Origin: Curtobacterium salicis
GTDB taxonomy: Bacteria > Actinomycetota > Actinomycetes > Actinomycetales > Microbacteriaceae
NCBI RefSeq assembly: GCF_011759505.1
Contig: NZ_JAAOYO010000001.1
Location: 806,001 to 870,000 of the forward strand
DNA: 64,000 nucleotides
Direction of reading: 5' to 3'
A program made the translations under genes and the position numbers. Below the pieces are notes generated by a model. That model was not told the origin of the DNA. It did not search any database and saw nothing but the letters and a program-made list of their open reading frames with translations. This document shows positions 36,434 to 43,692 of the stretch, in pieces (position 1 is the stretch's first letter; the number at the start of each line of letters is the position of its first letter).

Positions 36434-36895
36434 TCAGGCCGGAGCGCCCGCGGCCCGCAACGCGGCGATGTCGAGCTTGACCATGTCGCGCATCGCCTCG
36501 TACACCCGGGTGGCTGCTGCGTGGTCGCCACCGGCGGCCATCAGTTCACCCATCATCGACGGCGTCACCTGCCACGACAGGCCCCAGCGGTCGACCAGCC
36601 AGCCGCACGCCACCGGGTGCCCACCCTCGGCGATCAGGGCGTCCCAGATCCGGTCGAGCTCCTCTTGCGTGTCCACGTCGACCTGCAGCGAGAGCGCGTC
36701 GGTGAAGGGGTGACCGGGCCCGCCGTTCATCGCCCGGTACGGCTGCCCCATCAGGATGAACTCGACCACGAGCACCGACCCGTCGGGAGCACGCCCGACC
36801 CCGTCGATGCGTGAATCGGGGAACAGCTCCGTGTAGTACTCGGTGGCGTGCTGGGCCTGGTCGTCGAACCAGAGGAAGGGGACGATGCGGGGCAT
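36434..36895 (-). CDS. PhnB-like VOC-superfamily protein
   Basis: A 153-residue protein of the glyoxalase/PhnB (3-demethylubiquinone methyltransferase-like) group. Signatures: MPRIVPFLWFDDQAQHATEYY, YRAMNGGPGHPFTDALSLQV, and CGWLVDRWGLSWQVTPSMM. Family members fold as paired beta-alpha-beta modules, and many lack an assigned reaction. The ATG at 36895 gives the usual start MPRI-PFLWF. It is downstream of the GNAT gene by 19 bp, likely co-transcribed with it. Confidence 0.87.
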   Translation of the reverse strand: MPRIVPFLWFDDQAQHATEYYTELFPDSRIDGVGRAPDGSVLVVEFILMGQPYRAMNGGPGHPFTDALSLQVDVDTQEELDRIWDALIAEGGHPVACGWLVDRWGLSWQVTPSMMGELMAAGGDHAAATRVYEAMRDMVKLDIAALRAAGAPA

Positions 36896-36914
36896 GGCGG
36901 GTCTCTCGGTGGGG

Positions 36915-37211
36915 TCAGTCCGCGACGCCGCGGCTGAGGAGGTCGTTCTTGTCGGGGTGCTCGTCGAACCACTGGCTGACGAACCAGCACATCGGGACGA
37001 TGCGCTTCGTCGACGTCGTCTCGACGTCGGACACAGCATGCTCCACGAGCTCCCCCGCGTACCCGTGGCCGCGGTGCGCTGGCACCGTGTACGTGTGCGG
37101 GAAGGCGATCGCGTCACCGTTGACGCGGTAGTCGAGCACGCTCACGAGGGTCCCGTCGACGTACATGGCGTACCGGTCGCGGTCGGCCTCGTTCCGGAAC
37201 TCGTGTGTCAT
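36915..37211 (-). CDS. Small GNAT-fold N-acetyltransferase (YjdJ/COG2388 type)
   Basis: A 98-residue protein with MTHEFRNEADRDRYAMYVDG, VPAHRGHGYAGELVEHAV (the acetyl-CoA-binding loop), and CWFVSQWFDEHPDKNDLL. These features are typical of the short COG2388 family. The substrate is unknown. A CAGGAT box lies 6 nt before the ATG, a weaker version of the leaderless arrangement seen elsewhere. The gene is divergent from the reductase gene at 37328. Confidence 0.87.
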   Translation of the reverse strand: MTHEFRNEADRDRYAMYVDGTLVSVLDYRVNGDAIAFPHTYTVPAHRGHGYAGELVEHAVSDVETTSTKRIVPMCWFVSQWFDEHPDKNDLLSRGVAD

Positions 37212-37327
37212 GCGGCCATCCTGCACCGCTGCTCCGCCTCCGGTGTCGTCGCCCTCCGGGGAACGCCAGACACGCGCAGCGGCCCGCACGGCCGGAATGG
37301 CCTCGGCGCCCCGGTGTTGCACCGTGC

Positions 37328-37975
37328 ATGACCACCATCGGAATCATCGGAGCAGGCAACATCGGATCCCAGCTCGCACGCCTCGCGGTGCAGCACGGCC
37401 ACCAGGTCGTGATCGCGAACTCGCGCGGGCCGGAGACCCTCACGGACCTCGTCACCGAGCTCGGCGAGCACGCCACCGCCGGCACCCGCGAGGACGCCGC
37501 GACGCAGGGCGAGATCGTCGTCGTCACCGTGCCGCTCGGCGCGATCGACACGATCCCGGTCGAGCCGCTCGTCGGCAAGGTCGTCATCGACACGGACAAC
37601 TACTACCCGCAGCGTGACGGCCAGATCGCGGCCCTCGACGACGAGACCACCACCACGGCCGAGATGCTGCAGGACCACCTGGTCGGCGCCCACGTCGTCA
37701 AGGCCTTCAACCACATCGGCGCGGACCACCTGACCGAGCACGCCACCCCGGCCGGCACCCCGGACCGCCGCGCCCTCGTCATCGCCGGCGACGACGACAC
37801 CGCGAAGCAGACCGTCGCCGACCTGATCGACGAGTTCGGTTTCGACACCGTCGACGCCGGTCCCCTCGCCGAGGGATGGCGCATCCAGCGTGACACGCCC
37901 GGCTACGGCCCGCGCCTGACCGCCGACCAGCTCCGCGAGGCCCTGGCCAGCGCGAAGCGCTACCGCGACATGTGA
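37328..37975 (+). CDS. NADPH-dependent F420 reductase-like oxidoreductase
   Basis: A 215-residue Rossmann protein. It has TTIGIIGAGNIGSQLARLAV (dinucleotide binding), VIANSRGPE (basic residue after the strand, favouring NADP), and VVKAFNHIGADHL. Family members are annotated as F420:NADP oxidoreductases, but many bacterial ones have unknown partners, and no F420 gene is seen here. An 11-bp palindrome TGCACCGTGCA ends at the A of the ATG (37318-37328) and could be regulatory. Confidence 0.82.
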   Translation: MTTIGIIGAGNIGSQLARLAVQHGHQVVIANSRGPETLTDLVTELGEHATAGTREDAATQGEIVVVTVPLGAIDTIPVEPLVGKVVIDTDNYYPQRDGQIAALDDETTTTAEMLQDHLVGAHVVKAFNHIGADHLTEHATPAGTPDRRALVIAGDDDTAKQTVADLIDEFGFDTVDAGPLAEGWRIQRDTPGYGPRLTADQLREALASAKRYRDM

Positions 37976-38017
37976 GGACGGCGCACTCCGCGCTCGACCC
38001 CCTCTGACTGGGGCTCT

Positions 38018-38080
38018 CGGCCGCTGTTCCTCCCCGGTACAAATGACGATGGATCAATCCAGGGAGAGGAACAGCGGCCG
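38018..38080 (+). promoter_or_regulatory. 15-bp perfect inverted repeat reaching the start codon of the Ala/Pro-rich protein
   Basis: CGGCCGCTGTTCCTC (38018-38032) is the exact complement of GAGGAACAGCGGCCG (38066-38080), with 33 nt between. The right arm contains the ribosome site GAGAGGA/GAGGA and ends on the G of the GTG start. If the left arm is transcribed, the mRNA would form a hairpin hiding the ribosome site. If transcription starts inside the loop, the same repeat would act as a DNA operator. Confidence 0.7.
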
Positions 38081-39840
38081 TGGCGTCTCATCGCATGCCC
38101 GAGTCCGAGCGACCCCGCCGGGCGGTACCCGCATGGGTCACCGCTCCGCCGGAGGACGTGCGCACCGTGGACGTGCGCGCTGCGGACGTTCGCGTCGTGG
38201 ACGTGCGCGCTGTGGACGCGCGCACGCTGGACGCGCGCACGCTGGACGCGCGACCCGTGGACGTCCGGCCTGTGGTCGCCGTCGGCCTGGAGTCGCACCT
38301 CGCCCCCGCTCCACCGGCCCTCGACCCGCACGCGGTCGCCCCCGACTACCCGCCGGCGCAGGAGCTCCTGCCGCCGGCTCCGACGTCCCCGAACGTCGAC
38401 ACGGTCCCCTTCGCACCGCTCGTCCCCGCCCGACCCGCCGCCCACGCCGGCGCGACCGAGGGAAGCGGAGCAGCGTCGGTCTCGGTCCGTGCAGCGGGCC
38501 GCTCGGCAGCAGGCCGCCACGGTGCCACCGCACCCGCGGCGATGGCGATGCCGGCCGCTCCCGTCCCCGGTGGCCCCGCCGCGGACGGCGGCGACGCCAC
38601 CGCGAACTGGTACACCCCGCAGCCCGGGACGCCCCTCGCACCGGAGGCGCCGGTGCCGTCCGCGGCTCCCGCTGCCGGGTCCTGGCTGCCCACGATCGGC
38701 ACCCCGGCCACGGACGCCGGCGCGGTCACCCCGGGGGCACTCGCCGACGGTGCTGACGGCAGCGCCGCGGTCACCCCGGGCTGGACAGCGCCGGGCGGTC
38801 CGGCAACGGACCGATCCGCAGGGCTCCGGGCCGCGCCGGGACAGTCCGCGCCGGTCCAGTCCGCACCGGTCTGGTCCGCACCGGCACCGGCCACCCCGCC
38901 CGCGCCCGCGTTCCCGGTCGTGCCGGCAGCCGGCCAGCCGCGGTTCTCGGTCCCCGGCCTCGAGCACGTCGTCGTCGAGGGCGGCGAACCCGAGCCCGTC
39001 GGACCGATCGGGTACCGCACCCCCGCGCGCTTCGCCCGACAGCAGGCCCGGGTCGTGCCGGCGGCGGTCGCCGCGCCCCCGACGTTCGACGCACTGCTCG
39101 CCGCCCCGACCGCGGTCGCCGCCGCGCCGCCGCTCGCCCCGGTCCTGCCTCCGGTCGCCCCGGTCCTGCCTCCGGTCACCCCCGCGCCGAGCGACCCGAC
39201 GAACGCGAGCGCCGAGACCGCCACCGCCACCGCCACCGCAGCGGACACGACCGCAACGGGCCCCGCCGTCGTCGGCGACGAGGTCCTGCCCGCCGCCCCG
39301 ACCTCCGCCCGTGCGCACCGGAACGCCCGCGGTCGCGGCACCCCCGGACGTCGCCCCGTCCGCTCCCGCCGTCCCGCGGCCGAACCACGCAAGCGCCGCT
39401 CGACGGCGGTCCCGCTCCCCGCAGCCGCCGGTGTCGGAGCGGGAGCCGCGACCGTCGTGACCGCCGCGACGGATGGTGGGGCGAGCCTCCCGGCCGGACC
39501 CGCCGCCTCCGCGACCAGTGCCGGGCGTCAGCTCGGGCCGACCCCGGGCGCCGTCCTCGGTGCCGTCGCCGGCCTCGGGACGATCGGACTCGCCGCCTGG
39601 TGGTTCACCGCTCCCACCACCGTGCACGCCGTCGGTGTGGTCCTCGGACTGCTCGCGGTCCTGGTGTCCGTCGTGACGATGCGGAACCCGCTGACCACCT
39701 GGCAGCGTCCGGTCGCCCTGCTGGGCGCGGTGCTCGGCACGGTCGGCATGGTCGTGCTGCTGTGGGCGGTCGCCTCGGCACTCGGCGCGCCGCTGCCGGA
39801 CCTCACCGGGACCGGTACCGTCCCGACGATCGCCCCCTGA
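38080..39840 (+). CDS. Ala/Pro-rich membrane protein with N-terminal pentad repeats
   Basis: A 586-residue protein I do not recognise. Residues 30-64 are seven consecutive 5-residue repeats of type xDVRx/xDARx. A long, low-complexity Ala/Pro/Thr region follows to about 480, then a basic patch (RKRRSTAVPLP) and about three C-terminal membrane helices (about 485-575). It therefore looks like a large cytoplasmic or extracellular disordered arm on a small membrane anchor. GTG 38080 has GAGAGGA about 9 bases upstream. ATG 38095 (MPESERPRR) is an alternative start. A hairpin covers the GTG. Confidence 0.65.
   Translation: MASHRMPESERPRRAVPAWVTAPPEDVRTVDVRAADVRVVDVRAVDARTLDARTLDARPVDVRPVVAVGLESHLAPAPPALDPHAVAPDYPPAQELLPPAPTSPNVDTVPFAPLVPARPAAHAGATEGSGAASVSVRAAGRSAAGRHGATAPAAMAMPAAPVPGGPAADGGDATANWYTPQPGTPLAPEAPVPSAAPAAGSWLPTIGTPATDAGAVTPGALADGADGSAAVTPGWTAPGGPATDRSAGLRAAPGQSAPVQSAPVWSAPAPATPPAPAFPVVPAAGQPRFSVPGLEHVVVEGGEPEPVGPIGYRTPARFARQQARVVPAAVAAPPTFDALLAAPTAVAAAPPLAPVLPPVAPVLPPVTPAPSDPTNASAETATATATAADTTATGPAVVGDEVLPAAPTSARAHRNARGRGTPGRRPVRSRRPAAEPRKRRSTAVPLPAAAGVGAGAATVVTAATDGGASLPAGPAASATSAGRQLGPTPGAVLGAVAGLGTIGLAAWWFTAPTTVHAVGVVLGLLAVLVSVVTMRNPLTTWQRPVALLGAVLGTVGMVVLLWAVASALGAPLPDLTGTGTVPTIAP
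38167..38271 (+). repeat. 15-bp tandem repeats (7 units) encoding the xDVRx pentads
   Basis: Units begin at 38167, 38182, 38197, 38212, 38227, 38242 and 38257 with the consensus GTGGACGTGCGCGCT. Units 1 and 3 are identical, and 4 and 5 differ by one base. All units stay in frame, so copy number can change without a frameshift. Confidence 0.9.
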
Positions 39841-39853
39841 CCCGGGCAGACGG

Positions 39854-40732
39854 TCAGACCGCGCGGACGACCCCGCGCGACAGGATCGCGTTCGTCAGCG
39901 CCTCGATCGGCTCACGCTGCACGGTCGGGTTGGCGATGAGCACGTAGTCCACCGCCGGCAGGTCCGGCAGCGACAACCGCTGCGACACCTTCACCAGGTC
40001 GGCCGGGATGAGCGAGTGCGGGAACACCGCGACCCCGATGCCAGCGCGGACCGCCGCCAGGACACCGTTCACGTCACGCGTGTTGCAGGTGATCCGCCAG
40101 GTGCGTCCCGCGGCCTCGAGCGCGTCGATCGCCATCTGCCGGCTGATGCTCGGCGCCTGGTAGGCGATGAGCGGGACGGGGTCGTCGGCCTCCAGTGCGA
40201 TGCCGTCCTGCGCCATCCACACCATCTGGTCCGAGGCGACCCGGGTGCCCTCGGCGGACTCCCCCGCGGTGCGCTTGATGAACACGAGGTCGAGCTGCCC
40301 GGCGTGCACCCGGCGGAGGAGCGGTGCGGACTGGTTCACCGTCAGCTCGAGGTCCACCTGGGGGTGCAGCTTCCGGAAGTCGCGGAGGATGCGCGGCAGC
40401 TGCGTGATCGCCAGGTCGTCGGCCGCACCGAACCGGAGTCGGCCACGGGCGGCGACGCCGGAGAAGTAGGCGTCGGCCGTGGCGTGGGCGGCGAGGATCG
40501 TCCGCGCGAACCCGGCCATCGCGTCCCCGTTGTCGGTCAGGCGGACCCCACGGGTGTCCCGCGCCACGAGCGTCCGGGACACCGTCGACTCGAGTCGGCG
40601 GACGTGCTGGGACACGGTCGGCTGGCTGACGCCGAGCTGCACGCCGGCCTGCGTGAAGCTGCCGGTCTCGGCGACGGCCAGGAAGGTCTGGAGCAGGACG
40701 GGGTCGAGCACGGCGGGCTCCTCATTCGACAT
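39854..40732 (-). CDS. LysR-family transcriptional regulator
   Basis: A 292-residue protein. The N-terminal HTH (about 10-70: LLQTFLAVAETGSFTQAGVQ, VSQPTVSQHVRRLE) is followed by a periplasmic-binding-protein-like effector domain (about 95-285). It is divergent from an MFS transporter gene across about 100 bp, the classic layout in which the LysR protein controls the transporter. The inducer is not predictable. Confidence 0.9.
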   Translation of the reverse strand: MSNEEPAVLDPVLLQTFLAVAETGSFTQAGVQLGVSQPTVSQHVRRLESTVSRTLVARDTRGVRLTDNGDAMAGFARTILAAHATADAYFSGVAARGRLRFGAADDLAITQLPRILRDFRKLHPQVDLELTVNQSAPLLRRVHAGQLDLVFIKRTAGESAEGTRVASDQMVWMAQDGIALEADDPVPLIAYQAPSISRQMAIDALEAAGRTWRITCNTRDVNGVLAAVRAGIGVAVFPHSLIPADLVKVSQRLSLPDLPAVDYVLIANPTVQREPIEALTNAILSRGVVRAV

Positions 40733-40769
40733 CGCAATGGAGTGATGCCGATCATAGGAGGATCGAATG
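40723..40769. promoter_or_regulatory. Candidate LysR binding region between the regulator and the MFS gene
   Basis: The inverted heptamers CATTCGA (40723-40729) and TCGAATG (40763-40769) flank the LysR start. On the plus strand a TACAGT -10 box for the transporter lies just downstream (40797-40802). The first heptamer is inside the LysR coding start, so this is tentative. Confidence 0.3.
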
Positions 40770-40834
40770 GCCGCCGAGCGATTAGTTTCGGATGGGTACA
40801 GTTCCCACCCTCGACAGCCGGAGTCCCCCGCACC

Positions 40835-42160
40835 GTGCGATCGTCACCGACGACCATCCACCCGCCCACCGAGCCACTCCCGATCAGCACCGTCCGTCCG
40901 CCGTGGCGCCGTTCCTTCATCGCGCTGTCCGTGCCGAACTTCCGGCTGTTCACCGCCACCAACCTCGTCGCCATGACGGCCGGGTGGATGCAGCGCATCG
41001 CCCAGGACTGGCTGGTGCTGCAGCTCACCGGATCGGTCGCGCAGGTGGGCATCACCGTCGCGTGCCAGTTCGCGCCGATGCTGCTGTTCGGGCTCCTCGG
41101 CGGGGTGTTCGTGGACCGCTACTCGAAGCGTGCGCTGATGATGATCACGCAGGGCGCCTTCGCGGTCCTCTCGCTGCTGCTCGCCGTGCTGACCCTGGCC
41201 GGGGTGGTGCAGGCCTGGCACATCTGGGTGATCGCGTTCCTGGTCGGCATGGTCACCGTCATCGACAACCCGGCACGCCAGGTGTTCGTCACCGAGATCG
41301 TCGGACACCAGCACCTGCGGAACGCGATCAGCGTGAACTCGTCCGTGTTCCAGCTCGGCGGCATGATCGGCCCGGCGCTGTCCGGCATCCTGCTCGTCGC
41401 CGTCGGTGCCGGGTGGTCGTTCGGCATCAACGCGGTGGCCTGTGTCGCGGTCGTCGTGACGCTCGGGTTCCTCCGCGTGTCCGAACTGCACCGCACCCCG
41501 CCGGCACCGCGGACGAAGGGGCAGCTCGTGGAGGGCCTCCGGTACGCCGCCGCGAAGCCGACGATCATCGTGCCGGTGATCCTGGTCGCGTTCTTCTCGG
41601 TGTTCGCGCTGACGATGCCGGTGTTGCTCTCCGCCTTCGCGTCGAAGGTCTACGGCGTCGGCGCGGGCGGGTACGGCCTGTTCAACTCCGCCGTCGCCGT
41701 CGGGGCGCTGACCGGTGCGGTCCTGTCGACGCGGCGGGCGGTGGTCCGGCTGCGCACGATCGTCGGCGGGGTGTTCTGGACCGGCGTCCTGCTCGTCATC
41801 GCCGGCTCGACCCCCACGATCGCGCCGTTCACGGTCCTGCTGGTCGTCGTCGGGTTGTCGCAGCTGCTCTTCCAGACGGCGTCGAACTCGCTCGTGCAGC
41901 TGTCCTCGAACGTCGCGATCCGCGGCCGGGTGATGTCGCTCTACGTGCTCGTGCTCCTGGGCGGGCAGGCGATCGGCGGGCCGCTGATGGGCCAGGTCGT
42001 CGACCACTTCGGCGCCCACGTCGGGATGATGGTCGCCGGCGGCGTCCCGGCCGCGGCCGCGGCCGTGATCGCGCTCGTCCTCGCCCGGCGGGGCGGGCTG
42101 CACCTCGAGGTGCGCATGCGCCACCACCTGCCGCTGCCGGCCATCGTCGGCAACCGCTGA
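40835..42160 (+). CDS. MFS transporter (EntS/TetA(P)-like MFS_3)
   Basis: A 441-residue, roughly 12-helix exporter. It shows SVPNFRLFTATNLVAMTAGW, GLLGGVFVDRYSKRALMMI (loop 2-3 motif A variant), VIDNPARQVFVTEIVG and a C-terminal GGPLMGQVVDHFGAHVG. Likely exports a small molecule such as a siderophore or drug, and the specificity cannot be read. The start is uncertain. GTG 40835 is the only in-frame start that keeps a normal N-terminus, with TACAGT 33 nt upstream and only a weak ribosome site. Confidence 0.87.
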   Translation: MRSSPTTIHPPTEPLPISTVRPPWRRSFIALSVPNFRLFTATNLVAMTAGWMQRIAQDWLVLQLTGSVAQVGITVACQFAPMLLFGLLGGVFVDRYSKRALMMITQGAFAVLSLLLAVLTLAGVVQAWHIWVIAFLVGMVTVIDNPARQVFVTEIVGHQHLRNAISVNSSVFQLGGMIGPALSGILLVAVGAGWSFGINAVACVAVVVTLGFLRVSELHRTPPAPRTKGQLVEGLRYAAAKPTIIVPVILVAFFSVFALTMPVLLSAFASKVYGVGAGGYGLFNSAVAVGALTGAVLSTRRAVVRLRTIVGGVFWTGVLLVIAGSTPTIAPFTVLLVVVGLSQLLFQTASNSLVQLSSNVAIRGRVMSLYVLVLLGGQAIGGPLMGQVVDHFGAHVGMMVAGGVPAAAAAVIALVLARRGGLHLEVRMRHHLPLPAIVGNR

Positions 42161-42297
42161 CGCGCCTCCCGTCCGTCGGGTGCGCGACGCGGCCGCGGAA
42201 ACACCGGTGTTCGTCCGTCGCATCGCGCTTTGGCGCGGCGTGACCGACGAACACCGGTGTTCCTCGCAGGGCCGGCAACGGCCGGACGGGAGGCGCG
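42161..42297. repeat. 15-bp inverted repeats flanking the first palindromic unit
   Basis: CGCGCCTCCCGTCCG (42161-42175) starts at the base after the MFS stop codon. Its exact complement CGGACGGGAGGCGCG is at 42283-42297. The 66-bp unit at 42198-42263 lies between them. The same 15-mer and its complement recur at 45968-46011. Confidence 0.75.
42198..42263. repeat. Palindromic repeat unit, copy 1 (two AACACCGGTGTT palindromes 50 bp apart)
   Basis: Contains the 12-bp palindrome AACACCGGTGTT at 42200-42211 and 42250-42261. The two halves can also pair with each other to form one large imperfect hairpin around CGCTTTGGCG. It differs from copy 2 at only about four positions. No ORF explains it. 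It occupies a 324-bp gene-free interval between the MFS and NAD(P)-binding protein genes. Confidence 0.85.
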
Positions 42298-42349
42298 GTG
42301 CCCGGCCGCCACGCACCTCCCGGCCGTCGCGGTGCGCGTCACGGACGGG

Positions 42350-42415
42350 GAAACACCGGTGTTCGTGTGTCGCATCGCGCTTTCGCGCGGCGCGACCGAC
42401 GAACACCGGTGTTCT
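42350..42415. repeat. Palindromic repeat unit, copy 2
   Basis: Same structure as copy 1: AACACCGGTGTT at 42352-42363 and 42402-42413, again exactly 50 bp apart, around CGCTTTCGCG. The unit-to-unit period is 152 bp. Between the copies is an imperfect GGGAGGC/GCCTCCC-type hairpin (42281-42329). Confidence 0.85.
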
Positions 42416-42418
42416 GCA

Positions 42419-42474
42419 AGGCCCGCAGAGCCCGTAGGGCCCGCAGAGCCCGCGTGGCCCGCAGGGCCCGCAGA
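42419..42474. repeat. Degenerate 9-bp tandem repeat (GCCCGCAGR-like)
   Basis: About six units of GCCCGCAGA/GCCCGTAGG/GCCCGCGTG follow copy 2 directly and end 10 bp before the stop of the minus-strand gene at 42485. Confidence 0.75.
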
Positions 42475-42484
42475 GCGGGTCGGC

Positions 42485-43132
42485 TCAGTAGGCGACGCCG
42501 AAACGCGCCTGGTGGTGCTTCGGCTGCTCGATCTCGTCGACGACGGCGATCGCGTAGTCGGCGCCCGAGATGTCCGAGTTGCCCTCGGCGTCGGTGAGCA
42601 GGACGTCGTCCGACGAGCGGTAGGTGCCGCGACGCTCGCCCGGGTTGTAGCCGCCGAAGGCCGCGGCGGGGCTGACGTAGAACCAGTCGACCGCGGTGTC
42701 GCCGGCGCGCAGGGCCTCGAGGATCTGGCCGTGGCTCTTCGCCTCGCCCTTGAACGCCTCCGGGAAGTCCGGGGTGTCGTACAGGGCCGGGCCGCCCTCG
42801 GCGACGAGCATCGAGCCGGCACCGCCGACGATGCCGAGACGTGCGCCGGCGGCCGCTGCGGCGTCGACGAAGTGCTGGAACTCGTCCTTGAGCTCGCTGC
42901 CATCCGACTGGACCGCGTGCAGGGAGACGATGACGACGTCCGCGCCCTTCGTCACGTCGGCCACGAAGCCGGCGTCGAACGCGTCGCCCTGGGCGAGCGT
43001 GAGGTGCTCGGCAGCGTCGAGCTTCGAGGTGTCGCGCGCGACGGCGACGACCTCGTGGCCGCGGGAGAGGGCTTCACGGACGATGGCGGAGCCGGCGTAG
43101 CCGGTGCCTCCGAAGACGACGATCGTGGACAT
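42485..43132 (-). CDS. NmrA/SDR-like NAD(P)-binding oxidoreductase
   Basis: A 215-residue Rossmann protein. MSTIVVFGGTGYAGSAIVRE supplies the dinucleotide loop (GxxGxxG), followed by VVAVARDTSKLD. Similar proteins are NAD(P)H-binding sensors or quinone/epimerase-type reductases. GAAGGAG precedes ATG 43132. The gene is divergent from an HxlR regulator, with a TTACT-N7-AGTAA site between them, which suggests induction by electrophiles or oxidants. Confidence 0.87.
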   Translation of the reverse strand: MSTIVVFGGTGYAGSAIVREALSRGHEVVAVARDTSKLDAAEHLTLAQGDAFDAGFVADVTKGADVVIVSLHAVQSDGSELKDEFQHFVDAAAAAGARLGIVGGAGSMLVAEGGPALYDTPDFPEAFKGEAKSHGQILEALRAGDTAVDWFYVSPAAAFGGYNPGERRGTYRSSDDVLLTDAEGNSDISGADYAIAVVDEIEQPKHHQARFGVAY

Positions 43133-43195
43133 TCGAGCTCCTTCGTGGTGGTGGTGCCGACGCGGTCACGCGCCGTGCCACTCACTCTACGGGTG

Positions 43196-43212
43196 TTACT
43201 CTCTTTCAGTAA
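43196..43212. promoter_or_regulatory. Candidate HxlR-type operator (TTACT-N7-AGTAA)
   Basis: The inverted pentamers TTACT (43196-43200) and AGTAA (43208-43212) sit in the middle of the 145-bp divergent region, in an unusually AT-rich stretch. The spacing resembles YodB/HxlR-class sites of low-GC bacteria. Confidence 0.55.
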
Positions 43213-43277
43213 GTAGGCACCTCGCGGTGCGTGCCCTTCCCGGGCGCGTCGCGGACCGTGCCCCACGGAAGGTCACC

Positions 43278-43643
43278 ATGAGCGCGCTCGAGTACAGCCC
43301 CTACGCGGCGGACTGCCCCTCCCGGCAGCTCCTCGACCGGATCGGGGACAGGTGGAGCGTCCTGACGATCGGCGCCCTGGCCGACGGCCCCCGCCGCTAC
43401 TCGGCGATCGCCGCCCGGGTGCAGGGCGTGTCGCAGAAGATGCTCACCCAGACCCTCCGCGCCCTCGAGCGGGACGGCCTGGTCACGCGGACGGTCTTCC
43501 CCGAGATCCCGCCGCACGTCGAGTACGAACTCACCGACACCGGTCGGTCCCTCCGCACCGTCCTCGTGCCGCTCGAACAGTGGGCGATCGACCACATGGA
43601 CGGCGTCACCGAGGCCCGCTCGGGGTACGACGGTCGCGGCTGA
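43278..43643 (+). CDS. HxlR-family transcriptional regulator
   Basis: A 121-residue winged-helix protein with CPSRQLLDRIGDRWSVLTIG (a single Cys at residue 13), RRYSAIAARVQGVSQKMLTQ and GLVTRTVFPEIPPHVEYELT. In YodB-like HxlR proteins the N-terminal Cys senses quinones and diamide, and the Cys here is in the equivalent region. It is flanked by a divergent NAD(P)-binding protein and a downstream quinone oxidoreductase, which fits that role. ATG 43278 has GGAAGG upstream. Confidence 0.92.
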   Translation: MSALEYSPYAADCPSRQLLDRIGDRWSVLTIGALADGPRRYSAIAARVQGVSQKMLTQTLRALERDGLVTRTVFPEIPPHVEYELTDTGRSLRTVLVPLEQWAIDHMDGVTEARSGYDGRG

Positions 43644-43692
43644 ACCCGTCCCTCCTGGAATCACCCCCGCCCGCCGGTGGTTGCGTGGAGAC

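Noticed and set aside
42200..42413. AACACCGGTGTT / GAACACCGGTGTTC as LexA (SOS) boxes
   Set aside because: Actinobacterial LexA sites are GAAC-N4-GTTC. Here the spacer is 6 (ACCGGT), and the palindromes are paired in duplicated units rather than near repair genes.
42161..42474. CRISPR array
   Set aside because: Only two units with palindromes inside them, no regular spacers and no cas genes. The other tandem repeats have units of 6-38 bp without spacers.
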